A DNA stretch of 55,127 nucleotides from Kiritimatiellia bacterium (GCA_028715905.1 JAQUQV010000008.1:1-55127); one strand, 5' to 3'. Shown: positions 7,440-16,831, counted from the first letter of the stretch. Notes: a model not told the origin generated them from the letters alone. Numbers and translations: made by a program.

Positions 7440-8627
7440 ATGTACAAATATCTTGAACTTAAAAATCGTATCATTGACGGCATTGTCAGGGGAAGATGGC
7501 CGGTCGGTTCCATCCTGCCGAAAGAAAACGAGCTCGTCGCGCAATTTAACATCTCGCAGTCAACGGTCTGCAACGCCATGCGGGCGCTGGTAACGGAAGG
7601 GTATATCAGACGCAGAAAAAACGTCGGGACGATCGTGATCAACGACAAGCCGATTGCGGACAATGTTCCGGAACCGGCGGAAATATACGTGGCGGGAATG
7701 CCGCCTGCGCAGTATGCGCATACCATCAATTGGTTTGTCAGCGAGGAATGTCTTCGGGGTATTCTTAATAATGCCAGTTATCCGGTTAAAATGATGCGCG
7801 CATCGGAATTTGTTAAAAAATGGGGCGCCGTTTGCAGTGTGCCGCCTTCGCCGGCCCGGCGGCGCGTCCCGGCCGGGCCGCCGGGCGCATGCGCGGCTCG
7901 CCCCGTGGGTTCGTTCCGTCTGCCGGAGCCGGAAGGAATTATTGGCTCTGGCCGGCTGATTTCCGATGCCGGGCGGCCGCCCGTTCGCCGCGGTCTCATC
8001 TTGTCTGATCCCGAACCGGATATTTTGGCGCGGGTTAAGGATTTACCCTGTGTTTGTATAAACCGATTGGCGTCTAAATTTCTGCCTTTCAACAGCGTCA
8101 ACAACGATTCAGCCCAGACGGGTTATCAGTCAATATCCTATTTGGCGCACGAGCTCGGCCATCAAAAAATAGCAATTGTATGGGGAGGGCAATTGTATCA
8201 TCAGGATTTTATGGCCGGCTGCCGGCGGGCATTTTCCATGTTTGCGTTGGCGCTGGACGAGAATCTGGTCGTTGACACGCGGGGCGGGGGTGAGGAAGCA
8301 GGATATGCCGCCGGGCAAAAGCTTTTGAAGCGGCGGAAACAATTTACCGCCGTATGTGTTGACACTGATTATAAGGCTTTGGGCTTAATTAAAGCTCTGT
8401 GCGCCGCCGGCGCGCGCGTGTCGGAGGATATTTCCGTGATTGGCGCGGATGACATTCCGGAAATCAGCGAAAAGAACGGCCTGACCACCATCAACCGCGC
8501 CTTTTACGAAACCGGCGAACAGGCGGTCAAAATGCTTGAAAAACGCCTTGCTGATCCCGATTTAAAGCCGGCTTCGGTCATGATTTGCGGTCATATCGTT
8601 GAACGGCAGACATGCCGGAAAATATAA
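7440..8627 (+). CDS. GntR-family regulator with LacI-type ligand-binding domain
   Basis: 395 residues. An N-terminal GntR winged helix (about 1-70; pattern LKNRIIDGIVRGRWPVGSIL..E..L..F.ISQSTV..AMRAL..EGYIRRR) is joined to a C-terminal periplasmic-binding-protein-like sensor (about 100-395; CINRLASKF, GHQKIAIVWGG, SVIGADDIPEIS, INRAFYETGEQAV), as in the AraR/GntR-PBP1 type of sugar regulator. Residues about 128-175 are unusually Pro/Arg/Ala-rich and do not look like the fold. In the +2 frame near 7943 the sequence reads YWLWPADF, which would suit a GII-WLWP strand, so two compensating frame errors are possible. It probably controls the divergent dehydrogenase and the URO-D/DUF4838 genes. Confidence 0.82.
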   Translation: MYKYLELKNRIIDGIVRGRWPVGSILPKENELVAQFNISQSTVCNAMRALVTEGYIRRRKNVGTIVINDKPIADNVPEPAEIYVAGMPPAQYAHTINWFVSEECLRGILNNASYPVKMMRASEFVKKWGAVCSVPPSPARRRVPAGPPGACAARPVGSFRLPEPEGIIGSGRLISDAGRPPVRRGLILSDPEPDILARVKDLPCVCINRLASKFLPFNSVNNDSAQTGYQSISYLAHELGHQKIAIVWGGQLYHQDFMAGCRRAFSMFALALDENLVVDTRGGGEEAGYAAGQKLLKRRKQFTAVCVDTDYKALGLIKALCAAGARVSEDISVIGADDIPEISEKNGLTTINRAFYETGEQAVKMLEKRLADPDLKPASVMICGHIVERQTCRKI

Positions 8628-8664
8628 AAACCTGTGTTGGGCAGTATTTTTGCCCGCCGGACAT

Positions 8665-9738
8665 ATGATGACTCCAAGACAAAGAGTTGAAATTGCGCTG
8701 AAGGGCGGCCACGGCGTCCGCGTGCCGTTTACCATGTATGAGACTATGATTCCCCAATGCGCCGCGGAACGCGAAATGCGCAATCGCGGTCTGTGTATCG
8801 TCAAGCGCGTCGACTGCTTTAAGACTCATCGTCCGAACGTCAAGACATATAGTCATACGTTTTATGAAAACCACCGCCAACTGGTCCGGCATTTTTATGA
8901 AACGCCGTATGGCGTTCTCACCACCCTGCATGAGCCGTCTGGCTTTACCAGCTGGGCACTTGAGCGGATGTATAAGAAGCCGGACGATTACAAGGCAATG
9001 CTTTTCTTTATCAAGGACGAGGTCTATGAGCCGGATTACGAACACGTTGCGTCCCTGGACAAGACGCTTGGCGAGGATGTGATCTTAAGGGCGGGCATTG
9101 GCGGCGAGCCGTTGCAATCGCTTGTTTCAGGCCCGTTTTTTGATACCGCTCAATTCTGCCTTGAATGGATGGATCATCGTGATGAACTCATGAAATTGTA
9201 CGATGCCATCGCCGCGAAACGCCGTTCCATCTACAAACTGGTCGCAGATGCGCCGGTATTGCACGCCAATTACGGCGGCAACGTTACGCCGGAAATAATC
9301 GGGCTGGAAATGTTCAGGCAATACTACGTTCCGCATTACAACGAGGCTGCGGAAATATTGCACAAAAAAGGGAAACTTATCGGGTGCCATTTTGACGCCA
9401 ATTGCAAATTGTTTGCGGATGCCATCGCCAAAACCAGGTTGGATTACATTGAGGCGTTCACGCCGGCGCCGGATACCGACATGCGCATAGCGGATGCGCG
9501 CCAGGCCTGGTCCGACAAGGTTATATGGTTGAATTTTCCTTCCAGCGTGCATCTGAAACCGGACGGGGTGGTGGAACAGACGACCGTTGACCTGCTTGAT
9601 CAGGCGGAATCAATTGACGGTTTGATTATGGGAATTACCGAGGATATCCCGCCTGACCGCTGGCAAAACAGCTGCCGCGCGGTCATGGAGGGGCTTGACC
9701 GCCATGCGCGCCAAAGACCGGAATTGTATCGGGATTGA
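8665..9738 (+). CDS. URO-D / cobalamin-methyltransferase-like protein
   Basis: About 357 residues of the uroporphyrinogen decarboxylase superfamily (TIM barrel), starting MMTPRQRVEIALKGG as in many URO-D-like proteins. The C-terminal half has the family layout: a CHFDANCKLFADAIAKT segment where methyltransferase homologues have a His/Cys zinc site, DYIEAFTPAPDTDM, and GLIMGITEDIPPDRW. The canonical HxCG pattern is replaced by CHFDAN. Such proteins next to sugar genes are thought to act in methyl-group or C1 chemistry rather than heme synthesis, but this one has no assigned reaction. The ATG at 8665 was taken because upstream in-frame starts overlap the GntR gene. Confidence 0.8.
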   Translation: MMTPRQRVEIALKGGHGVRVPFTMYETMIPQCAAEREMRNRGLCIVKRVDCFKTHRPNVKTYSHTFYENHRQLVRHFYETPYGVLTTLHEPSGFTSWALERMYKKPDDYKAMLFFIKDEVYEPDYEHVASLDKTLGEDVILRAGIGGEPLQSLVSGPFFDTAQFCLEWMDHRDELMKLYDAIAAKRRSIYKLVADAPVLHANYGGNVTPEIIGLEMFRQYYVPHYNEAAEILHKKGKLIGCHFDANCKLFADAIAKTRLDYIEAFTPAPDTDMRIADARQAWSDKVIWLNFPSSVHLKPDGVVEQTTVDLLDQAESIDGLIMGITEDIPPDRWQNSCRAVMEGLDRHARQRPELYRD

Positions 9739-9808
9739 TTTCAGACGGCGAAAGGGCGGGAAAAACGGAGCCGGAACACATGATAAGCAGAAAGGAAACA
9801 AAAGCGCC

Positions 9809-12358
9809 ATGAAAACAGAAAATACCGCGGCAAAAACAAGCGGTCTTGGAAAAAAATCTGATTTTTCCGGGGGAAACTTGCTTAAATCGGGCGGATGGCT
9901 GCGGGGCCTTTTTTTTACGGGTCTGGTCGTGTTCCTTCTCGGATGCAACACGCGGGAAGTTGAAAACGGCGGAAAAAAATATGCCGGGGATCCTGTTATT
10001 GTTTTGCCGAAAAATGCGGATGCGATCAAAAAGTTTGCGGCGGAAGAATTGAAAAAACATCTGGAGCTTATCACCGGCAAACCGATAGAAATTACGGACG
10101 ATGCAGAAGGGAAAAAGGGGTTTCCTTTTTATGTCGGGATTCCCTTTCCTGACGATAAAGCGGAATTGAAAAGAGAAGAGGCGCGGTACCGGATAACTCC
10201 GGCCGGGATCTATCTATACGGAGAGGACGCGCATGGAGAGGATGCCGACCTGGAAAAAGTTTTACACCCCCGGGTGACAAGAACAGGAACGATGTTTGCC
10301 GTTTATTTTTTCCTGGAAAATGAGCTGGGCGTGAAATGGATGGAGCCGGGGGATGACGGCATAGCTTTCTGCCCCAGGTCGGAACTGGTGTTTGCGTCCA
10401 AATGTTTTTCATGGGCGCCTGGACTGACAATCAGACAGTTTTCCTTGAACAGGCGGATCCTGTTCAGGAATGTGCCGGTGAAAATGGCCTATAACCGGGA
10501 AGAAATGGACCGGATAATCCTGGAGCACGGGATATGGTTGAGAAGAATGCGGCTTGGTTCAAGCGAAATGATTGAGATGGGGCATGCTTTCACTGACTGG
10601 TGGGAAAAATACGGCAAAAATCATCCCGAATATTTTGCGTTGAATCCGGAAAACGGCCGGCGGGAGCCCTACAGGGAAAAAAGGCCTGACCTTGCAAAGC
10701 TTTGTGTTGCCAACAGGAATGTTCAAAAGCAGATAGTGGCCAACTGGCTGGAAAGAAAAAAGAAACAGCCGGAGCTGGTCAATATCAATGTTTGCGACAA
10801 TGATGGCTTTGGTTTTTGCGCCTGTCCTGAATGCCTCAAACTTGATGTCAGAAAAGAAGGAGAGCCGCTCGTGGCATGCCAGAAAGATGGAAAAAATATC
10901 CTGGCTCACATGACAGACAGAGAAGTTTGGTTCGCCAACGAAGTGCTGAAGCTGGCGCGCGAAAAATATCCCGACCTAAAAGCCGTAATGTACGGCTATG
11001 GTTGTTATCTCCAGGCGCCCCGGCGCGAAAAAGTGTCAGAGGGCGTTATCATAGAGTTTGTTCCCACCATGCTTTCGGGGAGCGCGGCAATAGAAAAACT
11101 ATATTGCGATTGGAAAAATATGGGGGCAAAGGAGTTCATTCACCGGCCGAATGACATGTGGCTGGCGACGGGGCTGCCCATGGGGTTTGAAAAACTAATG
11201 TTTGCATCGTTGAAAACAGGTTTTGAAAACGGAGCTATCGGCATGCTTTTTGACTCGCTGATCACGGGTTCCTGGGAAGCCGACGGGCTTGGCTACTATG
11301 TCATAGCCCGGGCCGGCACATATCCGGACCGCAGTTTTGATGACTGGGAGGATGAATACTGTTCCGGCTTCGGCCCTGCCAAAGATGACATGAAAGAATA
11401 CTTCCAATACTGGCGAAATAACTGGGACAGCAGGATATGGAACGCAAACACGCCGGACAAAGAAAATGTCTTGCAGGATGCCGCCTGCGCCTACCAGGTG
11501 GTTTTGCGCAGGATGCTTGATTACTTTACGGCGGCTGATTTTGATGCTACCGACGCCATTCTTGCAAAGGCCTCCGCAAAGGAGCTGAGCGCGGATGCAA
11601 GAAAACGCGTTGAGAAGATGCAGCTTGCCAATAAGCATTCCCGCCTCTCAATGGAACTGCTTGCGGCCTTTTCCGATGAGAATTCTTCCTTGCGCCAGAA
11701 GGTTGAGAAAGCCAAAGAGGCGTTAAATTTCAGGATAGAAAACAGGGACAAAATCAAGATGAACTGGTCTGCTTTTTTGGCCGCTGAAAGTTACTTCGGC
11801 GATGATGAGAAGCATAAATGGGACGGGCCGTTGAACGGGGCTATGGCTTGGGCCGAGGCCTTTTTTGACGGCGAGTTGGAGCCGCTCGCTCAAAAACCCC
11901 TGGTTTGGAAGTTCAAAATAGACGCCGAAGCCGCCGGAACGCAGGAAGACCTGCAGAACGCAAAATGGACCGATGTCAACAAGACATGGCTTTCCGTCAA
12001 TACCGTCTGTTCCTGGGACAAGCCCCGAAGCGGACTTCCCGAAGAGATTAGAAGCAGACTTGAAAAGCATGATGGCAAAGGCTGGTATGCCGCGGCAATT
12101 AAAAAAGATGAAAGGATGAAAGATCGGAAAGTTTATCTTGTCTTTGGCGCGGCGGACGGATTCTGCCGGGTCTATGTCAATGGCGCAAAAGCGGGAGAAA
12201 ATATTTGTAAAAAAGACAATGCGGGGGGCGCGCCGTTTACAATCAGGATTGACCAGCGCTTCGATGATGGTGAATGGCAGCAGATAAGAGTCTGCGTTTC
12301 AAACGCCACCGGGCCCGGCGGCATCTGCAAGCCGGTATGGCTTGCCGCCGGCAAATAA
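9809..12358 (+). CDS. DUF4838-type lipoprotein (glycosidase-like)
   Basis: 849 residues. A hydrophobic stretch GLFFTGLVVFLLGC with a lipobox Cys near residue 46 predicts an exported lipoprotein. The n-region is long; an in-frame TTG at 9878 behind GGGGGAAAC would give a normal-length signal peptide. The mature part starts with an alpha-glucuronidase-N-like domain (VIVLPKNADAIKKFAAEELKKHLELI), followed by the DUF4838 region (about 290-600), including FGFCACPECLKL. The C-terminus (about 720-849) looks like a carbohydrate-binding beta-sandwich (YLVFGAADGFCRVYVNGAKAG). Families with this layout are found in polysaccharide-degradation loci. The substrate is unknown. Confidence 0.85.
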   Translation: MKTENTAAKTSGLGKKSDFSGGNLLKSGGWLRGLFFTGLVVFLLGCNTREVENGGKKYAGDPVIVLPKNADAIKKFAAEELKKHLELITGKPIEITDDAEGKKGFPFYVGIPFPDDKAELKREEARYRITPAGIYLYGEDAHGEDADLEKVLHPRVTRTGTMFAVYFFLENELGVKWMEPGDDGIAFCPRSELVFASKCFSWAPGLTIRQFSLNRRILFRNVPVKMAYNREEMDRIILEHGIWLRRMRLGSSEMIEMGHAFTDWWEKYGKNHPEYFALNPENGRREPYREKRPDLAKLCVANRNVQKQIVANWLERKKKQPELVNINVCDNDGFGFCACPECLKLDVRKEGEPLVACQKDGKNILAHMTDREVWFANEVLKLAREKYPDLKAVMYGYGCYLQAPRREKVSEGVIIEFVPTMLSGSAAIEKLYCDWKNMGAKEFIHRPNDMWLATGLPMGFEKLMFASLKTGFENGAIGMLFDSLITGSWEADGLGYYVIARAGTYPDRSFDDWEDEYCSGFGPAKDDMKEYFQYWRNNWDSRIWNANTPDKENVLQDAACAYQVVLRRMLDYFTAADFDATDAILAKASAKELSADARKRVEKMQLANKHSRLSMELLAAFSDENSSLRQKVEKAKEALNFRIENRDKIKMNWSAFLAAESYFGDDEKHKWDGPLNGAMAWAEAFFDGELEPLAQKPLVWKFKIDAEAAGTQEDLQNAKWTDVNKTWLSVNTVCSWDKPRSGLPEEIRSRLEKHDGKGWYAAAIKKDERMKDRKVYLVFGAADGFCRVYVNGAKAGENICKKDNAGGAPFTIRIDQRFDDGEWQQIRVCVSNATGPGGICKPVWLAAGK

Positions 12359-12392
12359 GGTGTTTCATAATGCAAGGCCATGATGCGAAAAA

Positions 12393-12557
12393 ATGTCAGG
12401 CGCCAGGTTGGAGATAGCGCGGGCGCTGATCCGGGAACTCTTTGTGTCGTCTGCCGACATCATGCCAAACAACGAGGACGAAACGCTCGCCATTAAAATT
12501 CATCGCATGGCTTGCCCCGCTCTCGACAAGGCGATAGCCGCGCTCCTGGCGGAATGA
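12393..12557 (+). pseudogene. C-terminal remnant of a putative transposase
   Basis: A 54-codon open fragment, with IARALIRELFVSSADIMP and LAIKIHRMACPALDKAIAAL as key stretches. I recognise this as the C-terminal segment of a putative-transposase family common in planctomycete-like genomes (xxLIRELFxxxADxxPDxxxxTLxVxxH pattern). No N-terminal part lies upstream and there is no ribosome binding site. A middle portion of what looks like the same family lies 4 kb away at about 16501-16780, on the other side of the SNF2/SWIM operon. Confidence 0.5.
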
Positions 12558-12619
12558 TCACCATCTCTTTTAGTATTCCAATTTTTAAGCATGGTTCTCC
12601 TTTGATTAATCGCGATGTG

Positions 12620-13498
12620 TTAAGAAATTTTCTTTTTTTTTGACGCGGTTTTCTGAACTATTTTTCCCGATTGTTGTTTCACGGGTTCATCCTTTTTCCG
12701 GCTTGGCAACGCGCTTGCGCGGGGCTTTGTTTTCCTGCCGGAAAGTTTCGCGCCATCCATTTCTATCCCGAACAATTTGGATATGTCTTCGTCTTTTGCT
12801 TTAATGACCCGCGCGCTTTTGACCTTGGCCTTTTTCAGCATTTTCGCGCTTTCGCGTTTGAGCATTTTGCCGACAAAGTCGTCTATTTTAATGCCGCGCA
12901 GGATGAAAAACAGTTCCGGCTTTTCGTCGAGCCGCGCCGCAGTCCCATACAGCGTTGCGGCCACATGCTTGCACATGGATGCCCAGTCCGGGCAGGAACA
13001 TGAAAATTCAATCTCCCGGGGCGATGGAAACAGGCCGCTGCCCTTTTCGAGGAAAGATTCTTTCAGCTCGGCCGGAAACTCGCCTGAAAGCAGGGACTGC
13101 ATGGAATCGAGCGAAGATCGGCTCTTTTCCATCAACGCCCGCCTGACCTTTTCGTTGAGCGGTTTGATGGCAATGGAAATTTCGTATGGTCTCGGACGAC
13201 TGCCGGCAACCAGCGCTGTAATCGCATTGGCGGCAATCCTGAGGTCCAGCACCGATCCGTTGCGCACGTAGGACCGGCCGCGCGGCAGACGATTGCCATA
13301 GTCGGCGTAACGCTCAAGGTTCTCGTTCCATGCTCTTCCCCACCACGTTCGGGCAATTTCCCGGCCGTTGATTACAACCGGTTCAACGGCCACGCCTTTC
13401 TTTTTCAGCGCAACCGCGGCCTTTTCGGCATGGCGTATTCTTTCGGCCATGGGAACATAGCGAGGGAAGTAACTTCTGCTCCTGTATCTCCAGCTCAT
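12620..13498 (-). CDS. SWIM zinc-finger protein
   Basis: 292 residues. The SWIM motif CSCPDWASMCKH (CxC..CxH zinc ligands) sits near residues 168-179, after an N-terminal domain containing ARTWWGRAWNENLERYADY, typical of bacterial SWIM proteins. The C-terminus is a long Lys/Arg-rich tail (about 215-292) probably binding nucleic acid. It lies 27 bases downstream of the SNF2 helicase gene on the same strand, a pairing seen repeatedly in bacteria; the two probably act as one complex on DNA. AAAGGA precedes the ATG. The exact role (repair, chromatin-like remodelling or defence) is unknown. Confidence 0.9.
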   Translation of the reverse strand: MSWRYRSRSYFPRYVPMAERIRHAEKAAVALKKKGVAVEPVVINGREIARTWWGRAWNENLERYADYGNRLPRGRSYVRNGSVLDLRIAANAITALVAGSRPRPYEISIAIKPLNEKVRRALMEKSRSSLDSMQSLLSGEFPAELKESFLEKGSGLFPSPREIEFSCSCPDWASMCKHVAATLYGTAARLDEKPELFFILRGIKIDDFVGKMLKRESAKMLKKAKVKSARVIKAKDEDISKLFGIEMDGAKLSGRKTKPRASALPSRKKDEPVKQQSGKIVQKTASKKKKIS

Positions 13499-13525
13499 GA
13501 CACTATTCCTTTCTCCTTAAGGCGG

Positions 13526-16207
13526 TTATTCATCTGCCGAAGCAAGCGTCAGCCGGAACAGATCGCGCACCTGGGCATCGTTCATTTCCGTGATCCAGTT
13601 TTCAGCCGCCGCGGGGATGATCTCCCCGGCCAGGCTTTTTTTATCCTCGATCAGGGCGTCTATCTTTTCCTCGATCGTTCCCTTGCAAATGAATTTATGC
13701 ACCATCACGTTCCGTTTCTGGCCGATACGAAACGCCCGGTCCGTGGCCTGGTTTTCCACCGCCGGATTCCACCACCGGTCAAAATGAATGACGTGGTTCG
13801 CCGCAGTCAGATTCAATCCTATTCCGCCCGCTTTGAGCGAAAGAATGAAGAACGGCGCATAGTCATTACTTTGGAAGCGGTCAATGGTTTCCCTGCGCTG
13901 TTTGACCGAAGTCGAACCGTGCAGAATCAATCCCGGCGCACCGAAGACATTTTCCAGAAATGCGGACAGAGGGCCGATGATTTCCTTGAATTGCGTGAAA
14001 ACCAGGGCCTTTTCCCGTTTTTCGCGGATGGTTTCGCATAATTCCGCCAGACGATTGAATTTGCCGCTTTCCTCCGCGTCAAACACGCCGGAACCGCTGT
14101 AATGATCCGGGTGATTACACACCTGCTTGCATTTCAGCAGATATGCGAGCACGACGCCTTTGCGCCGGATGCCATCGGTTTCGTTCAAATCCTTGTCCAG
14201 CCGGCGGACCAGGTCCTGATAAATAATCGTTTGCGCTTTTGAGAGCGGACAGAATGTTTTCATTTCCACCTTGTCGGGCAGATCGCTGATGATCGTTTTG
14301 TCCGTCTTGTTGCGCCGCAGGATATAGGGATGCACCACCCGGCGCAGGCGGCCAAATCCTTCGGGATGATCGGCCAGACTTTTGGCGTAGTTTTTGAATT
14401 CGTTAAATGAGCCGAGCAGCCCGGGATTGATGAAATCGAAAAGCGACCAGAGATCAGAGAGTCGGTTTTCAACCGGCGTGCCCGTCATCACGCCGCGATG
14501 AGCGCACTTAAGCGCCTTGACTGCTCTGGCCTGTTTGGTCATGGGATTTTTAATGGCCTGCGCCTCGTCGCAGACCACATAGAACCATTTGTGTTCAACA
14601 AGCCAGGAATAGCGGCTCAACATACCGTAAGTTGTAATGGCAATGTCGTATGAACTTATCTGTTTCCTGATATCATCGACAGGCGTGTCTTTCAAGACCT
14701 GTGGATGAATAATGACAGTCCGCAGGTCGGAAGTAAATTTTTCGATTTCGCGCCGCCAGTTTTCCATCAATGAGGCGGGAACAACGATCAAACTGGTTCG
14801 TCCTTTTTCCTTGAGTTGTTGCAGATGCGCAAGTATCTGGATGGTCTTGCCCAGCCCCATGTCATCCGCCAGGCAGATGCCGAATCCCAGCGTATGCAGG
14901 AAATTCAGCCAATTCAAGCCCTGCCGCTGGTAGGGACGCAATCGGGCTTTAAGCGCGGGAGAAGGATCGGTCTCGCGAATCAGCGTTGGATTGGTCATCT
15001 TTTCGAGCATTGATCTTAGCCAGTCGCCACAGGTGATTTCAACCTCGCCGGCCGACAGGCGGCCGACGGTATTCGCCTCCTTCGCGCCCATGAGCAGGCG
15101 CATGGCATCGGCAAAAGAGAGCTGCTGCGAATCGGCAAGCCTTCTGGCCTCTTTCAGAGCGTCCAGTGTCTTTTGCAGGGAAGCGGTATCGACGGCCACC
15201 CAGCGCCCCTTGATAAAAGCCAGACCTTCGGCGCTTTCCAGGATGCGCCGGGCTTCCTGTTCTGATATCTCTTCGCCGTCCAGATGCAGGCTGGCGTCAA
15301 AATCGAGCAAGGCGTTGTGACCGAGCAGGGACGGAGCGGCATTACCCACCGCGAGCGCAACCGTTGCCTTGCGTGTTCCTTTCCACCAGCGCGGAATGCG
15401 GCAGAGAATGCCGGCCGCCTCAAAGTCCGGTACGCCGTTCAGAAACGCGAACGCATCGCGCGGCGTGAATGCAATCGGATGGAATAATTCACCGGAATCC
15501 GTCAAGGCGGCGATCAATGAATTCTTTTTGGCAACCTTGTTGACCGTTGCCAGCAGTTCCAGCAGCTTGTCTTTCCGGCTGCCGTATTCCTCAAGAGCGT
15601 GCTTGAGCGGCAAGTGGCGTGTGCGGCCGCGTTCGTCAACATGCGTGGTGTAAGTTGCCATAAACGCAAAGGGACATTCTTCATCCTTGCGGTTTTCGAC
15701 CAGGTGAAAATGAATGCGGTCAATATGGCGTGGCCGGGGAGAAATCTTCTGGAAATAGTCCTCGACCGAACCCTTGAAATCGCGGATTTCTTTGACAAAT
15801 ACAGACTGAATTGACCGCCAGATGTTCTGGATAAAGGCAGTGCCGGCATAATCAATTCCAATCATAGCCGGCATGCGTTGCCGGAAAGCATCGGCCTCGT
15901 CGTCAGCCAGTTTAATATCCAGCGTTGCGCGCTTCTTTTCTATATCGGGTGTTGTGCGCGCCTGATGAATCCAGTTGGCCGAAAAATCGCGCCAGAATGC
16001 AAGAGAAGAAGAGAGCGGAACAGTGGAGTCGGATAAGCCAAGCATCAGAAGCCATTTACCGGGTCCGTCCACGCGGCCGGCTTTAAAAACATCCATCAGC
16101 AGTTTTTCCAGCCGCTGGCGGTCATGATGTTCCGCAAGCGAGTTTTCCTCCCATTCGAGCGCCAACGAACCGTCAAAAAGGATGGAAGTGACAAGATGTT
16201 GCGGCAT
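13526..16207 (-). CDS. SNF2-family DEAD/DEAH-box helicase
   Basis: 893 residues. About the first 380 residues form a bacterial SNF2-associated N-terminal domain. The ATPase core follows: motif I DDMGLGKT, motif Ia, motif II with DEAQ (CDEAQAIKNP), motif III MTGTPVENRLSDLWSLFDF, and the second RecA lobe with FTQFKEI, LSLKAGGIGLNLTAANHV and motif VI QATDRAFRIGQ. It is a dsDNA translocase or remodelling ATPase, cytoplasmic. It is first in a two-gene operon with the SWIM protein. Only nine bases separate its ATG from the stop of an upstream coding fragment in the same orientation, so an upstream operon partner has probably been lost. Confidence 0.95.
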   Translation of the reverse strand: MPQHLVTSILFDGSLALEWEENSLAEHHDRQRLEKLLMDVFKAGRVDGPGKWLLMLGLSDSTVPLSSSLAFWRDFSANWIHQARTTPDIEKKRATLDIKLADDEADAFRQRMPAMIGIDYAGTAFIQNIWRSIQSVFVKEIRDFKGSVEDYFQKISPRPRHIDRIHFHLVENRKDEECPFAFMATYTTHVDERGRTRHLPLKHALEEYGSRKDKLLELLATVNKVAKKNSLIAALTDSGELFHPIAFTPRDAFAFLNGVPDFEAAGILCRIPRWWKGTRKATVALAVGNAAPSLLGHNALLDFDASLHLDGEEISEQEARRILESAEGLAFIKGRWVAVDTASLQKTLDALKEARRLADSQQLSFADAMRLLMGAKEANTVGRLSAGEVEITCGDWLRSMLEKMTNPTLIRETDPSPALKARLRPYQRQGLNWLNFLHTLGFGICLADDMGLGKTIQILAHLQQLKEKGRTSLIVVPASLMENWRREIEKFTSDLRTVIIHPQVLKDTPVDDIRKQISSYDIAITTYGMLSRYSWLVEHKWFYVVCDEAQAIKNPMTKQARAVKALKCAHRGVMTGTPVENRLSDLWSLFDFINPGLLGSFNEFKNYAKSLADHPEGFGRLRRVVHPYILRRNKTDKTIISDLPDKVEMKTFCPLSKAQTIIYQDLVRRLDKDLNETDGIRRKGVVLAYLLKCKQVCNHPDHYSGSGVFDAEESGKFNRLAELCETIREKREKALVFTQFKEIIGPLSAFLENVFGAPGLILHGSTSVKQRRETIDRFQSNDYAPFFILSLKAGGIGLNLTAANHVIHFDRWWNPAVENQATDRAFRIGQKRNVMVHKFICKGTIEEKIDALIEDKKSLAGEIIPAAAENWITEMNDAQVRDLFRLTLASADE

Positions 16208-16216
16208 GGCGTTATA

Positions 16217-16432
16217 TCACTTTTCTCGCTGTAGAAAAGCCCGCCCTTTGATTGTGAGCCGGTATTTCTGCAACCGGCTGTTGGGTTTATCGGGAATGGT
16301 CATTTCCAGGAATTTCTGCCCTGTCAATCGGATCAAACTGCGCTTGAAATTGCCGGTTCTTGTAATTTCTTCAAACACATCCCCCCTTTTGTTGCGATCA
16401 TAGTAATTTCTTCTCCTGCGTTTGCCAACCTC
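16217..16432 (-). pseudogene. 3' fragment of a Fic- or RecG-like gene
   Basis: An open frame without a start codon ends at 16217, nine bases before the SNF2 ATG and in the same direction. Its C-terminal segment LEMTIPDKPNSRLQKYRLT matches the winged-helix tail found at the end of many Fic/DOC-family and RecG-like (AlbA/HATPase) proteins. Upstream it contains YYDRNKRGDVFEEITRTGNF and then merges into the transposase remnant on the opposite strand near 16440-16480. I read it as the surviving end of a gene cut by the mobile element. The identity rests on one motif. Confidence 0.4.
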
Positions 16433-16483
16433 AAAATAATGTCTGGCCGATACTCCTTTCAGGCATGGCCGCGGCCGCTGATT

Positions 16484-16780
16484 GAGGTCGTGCGCCGCAT
16501 GGCCTTGACCGCTCCCCGGAAGTTCGCACCCTGCGCCAAAAAATCGCGATAATATCCACTACCGGCAAACCATTGGAATGGATGAAGGAATTATCCAAAA
16601 CATGGATGGAATCCGATCCGAAAGAAGCCGGATACCTTTATATGGATGGCCACGTGCGGGTTTATCACGGCAAGGATGCCGTTTTCCCCCGGCGTTATGT
16701 TTCGCGCGAACGCCTCTGCTTGCGCGGTACTACGGATTATTGGGTTAACGATGCGATCGGGCGTCCGTTTTTGACTGTTT
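16484..16780 (+). pseudogene. Middle portion of a decayed putative transposase
   Basis: The frame from about 16501 reads GLDRSPEVRTLRQKI, then YLYMDGHVRVYHGKD, PRRYVSRERLCLRGTTDYW and VNDAIGRPF. These stretches are typical of a putative-transposase family (GLDRxPEVRTLRxK ... YxDGHVRVYHG ... TTDYWVND). Upstream the frame is interrupted by TGA at 16483-16485, and related residues appear in another frame (LRSCAAW), so the gene is frame-shifted. After GRPF near 16775 the reading runs into unrelated IS sequence. Neither end is intact. Confidence 0.6.
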
Positions 16781-16790
16781 ACTTCCCGTA

Positions 16791-16814
16791 TCGTGCAAAA
16801 AATATTTTGCACGA
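16791..16814. repeat. Perfect 10-bp inverted repeat at the IS boundary
   Basis: TCGTGCAAAA-AATA-TTTTGCACGA is a perfect palindrome. It sits between the end of the transposase remnant and the 3' end (16832) of the minus-strand IS1380-like fragment. It could be the transcription terminator of the IS transposase or part of the IS terminal inverted repeat. Confidence 0.6.
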
Positions 16815-16831
16815 TCTATTTCAGCAAATAT

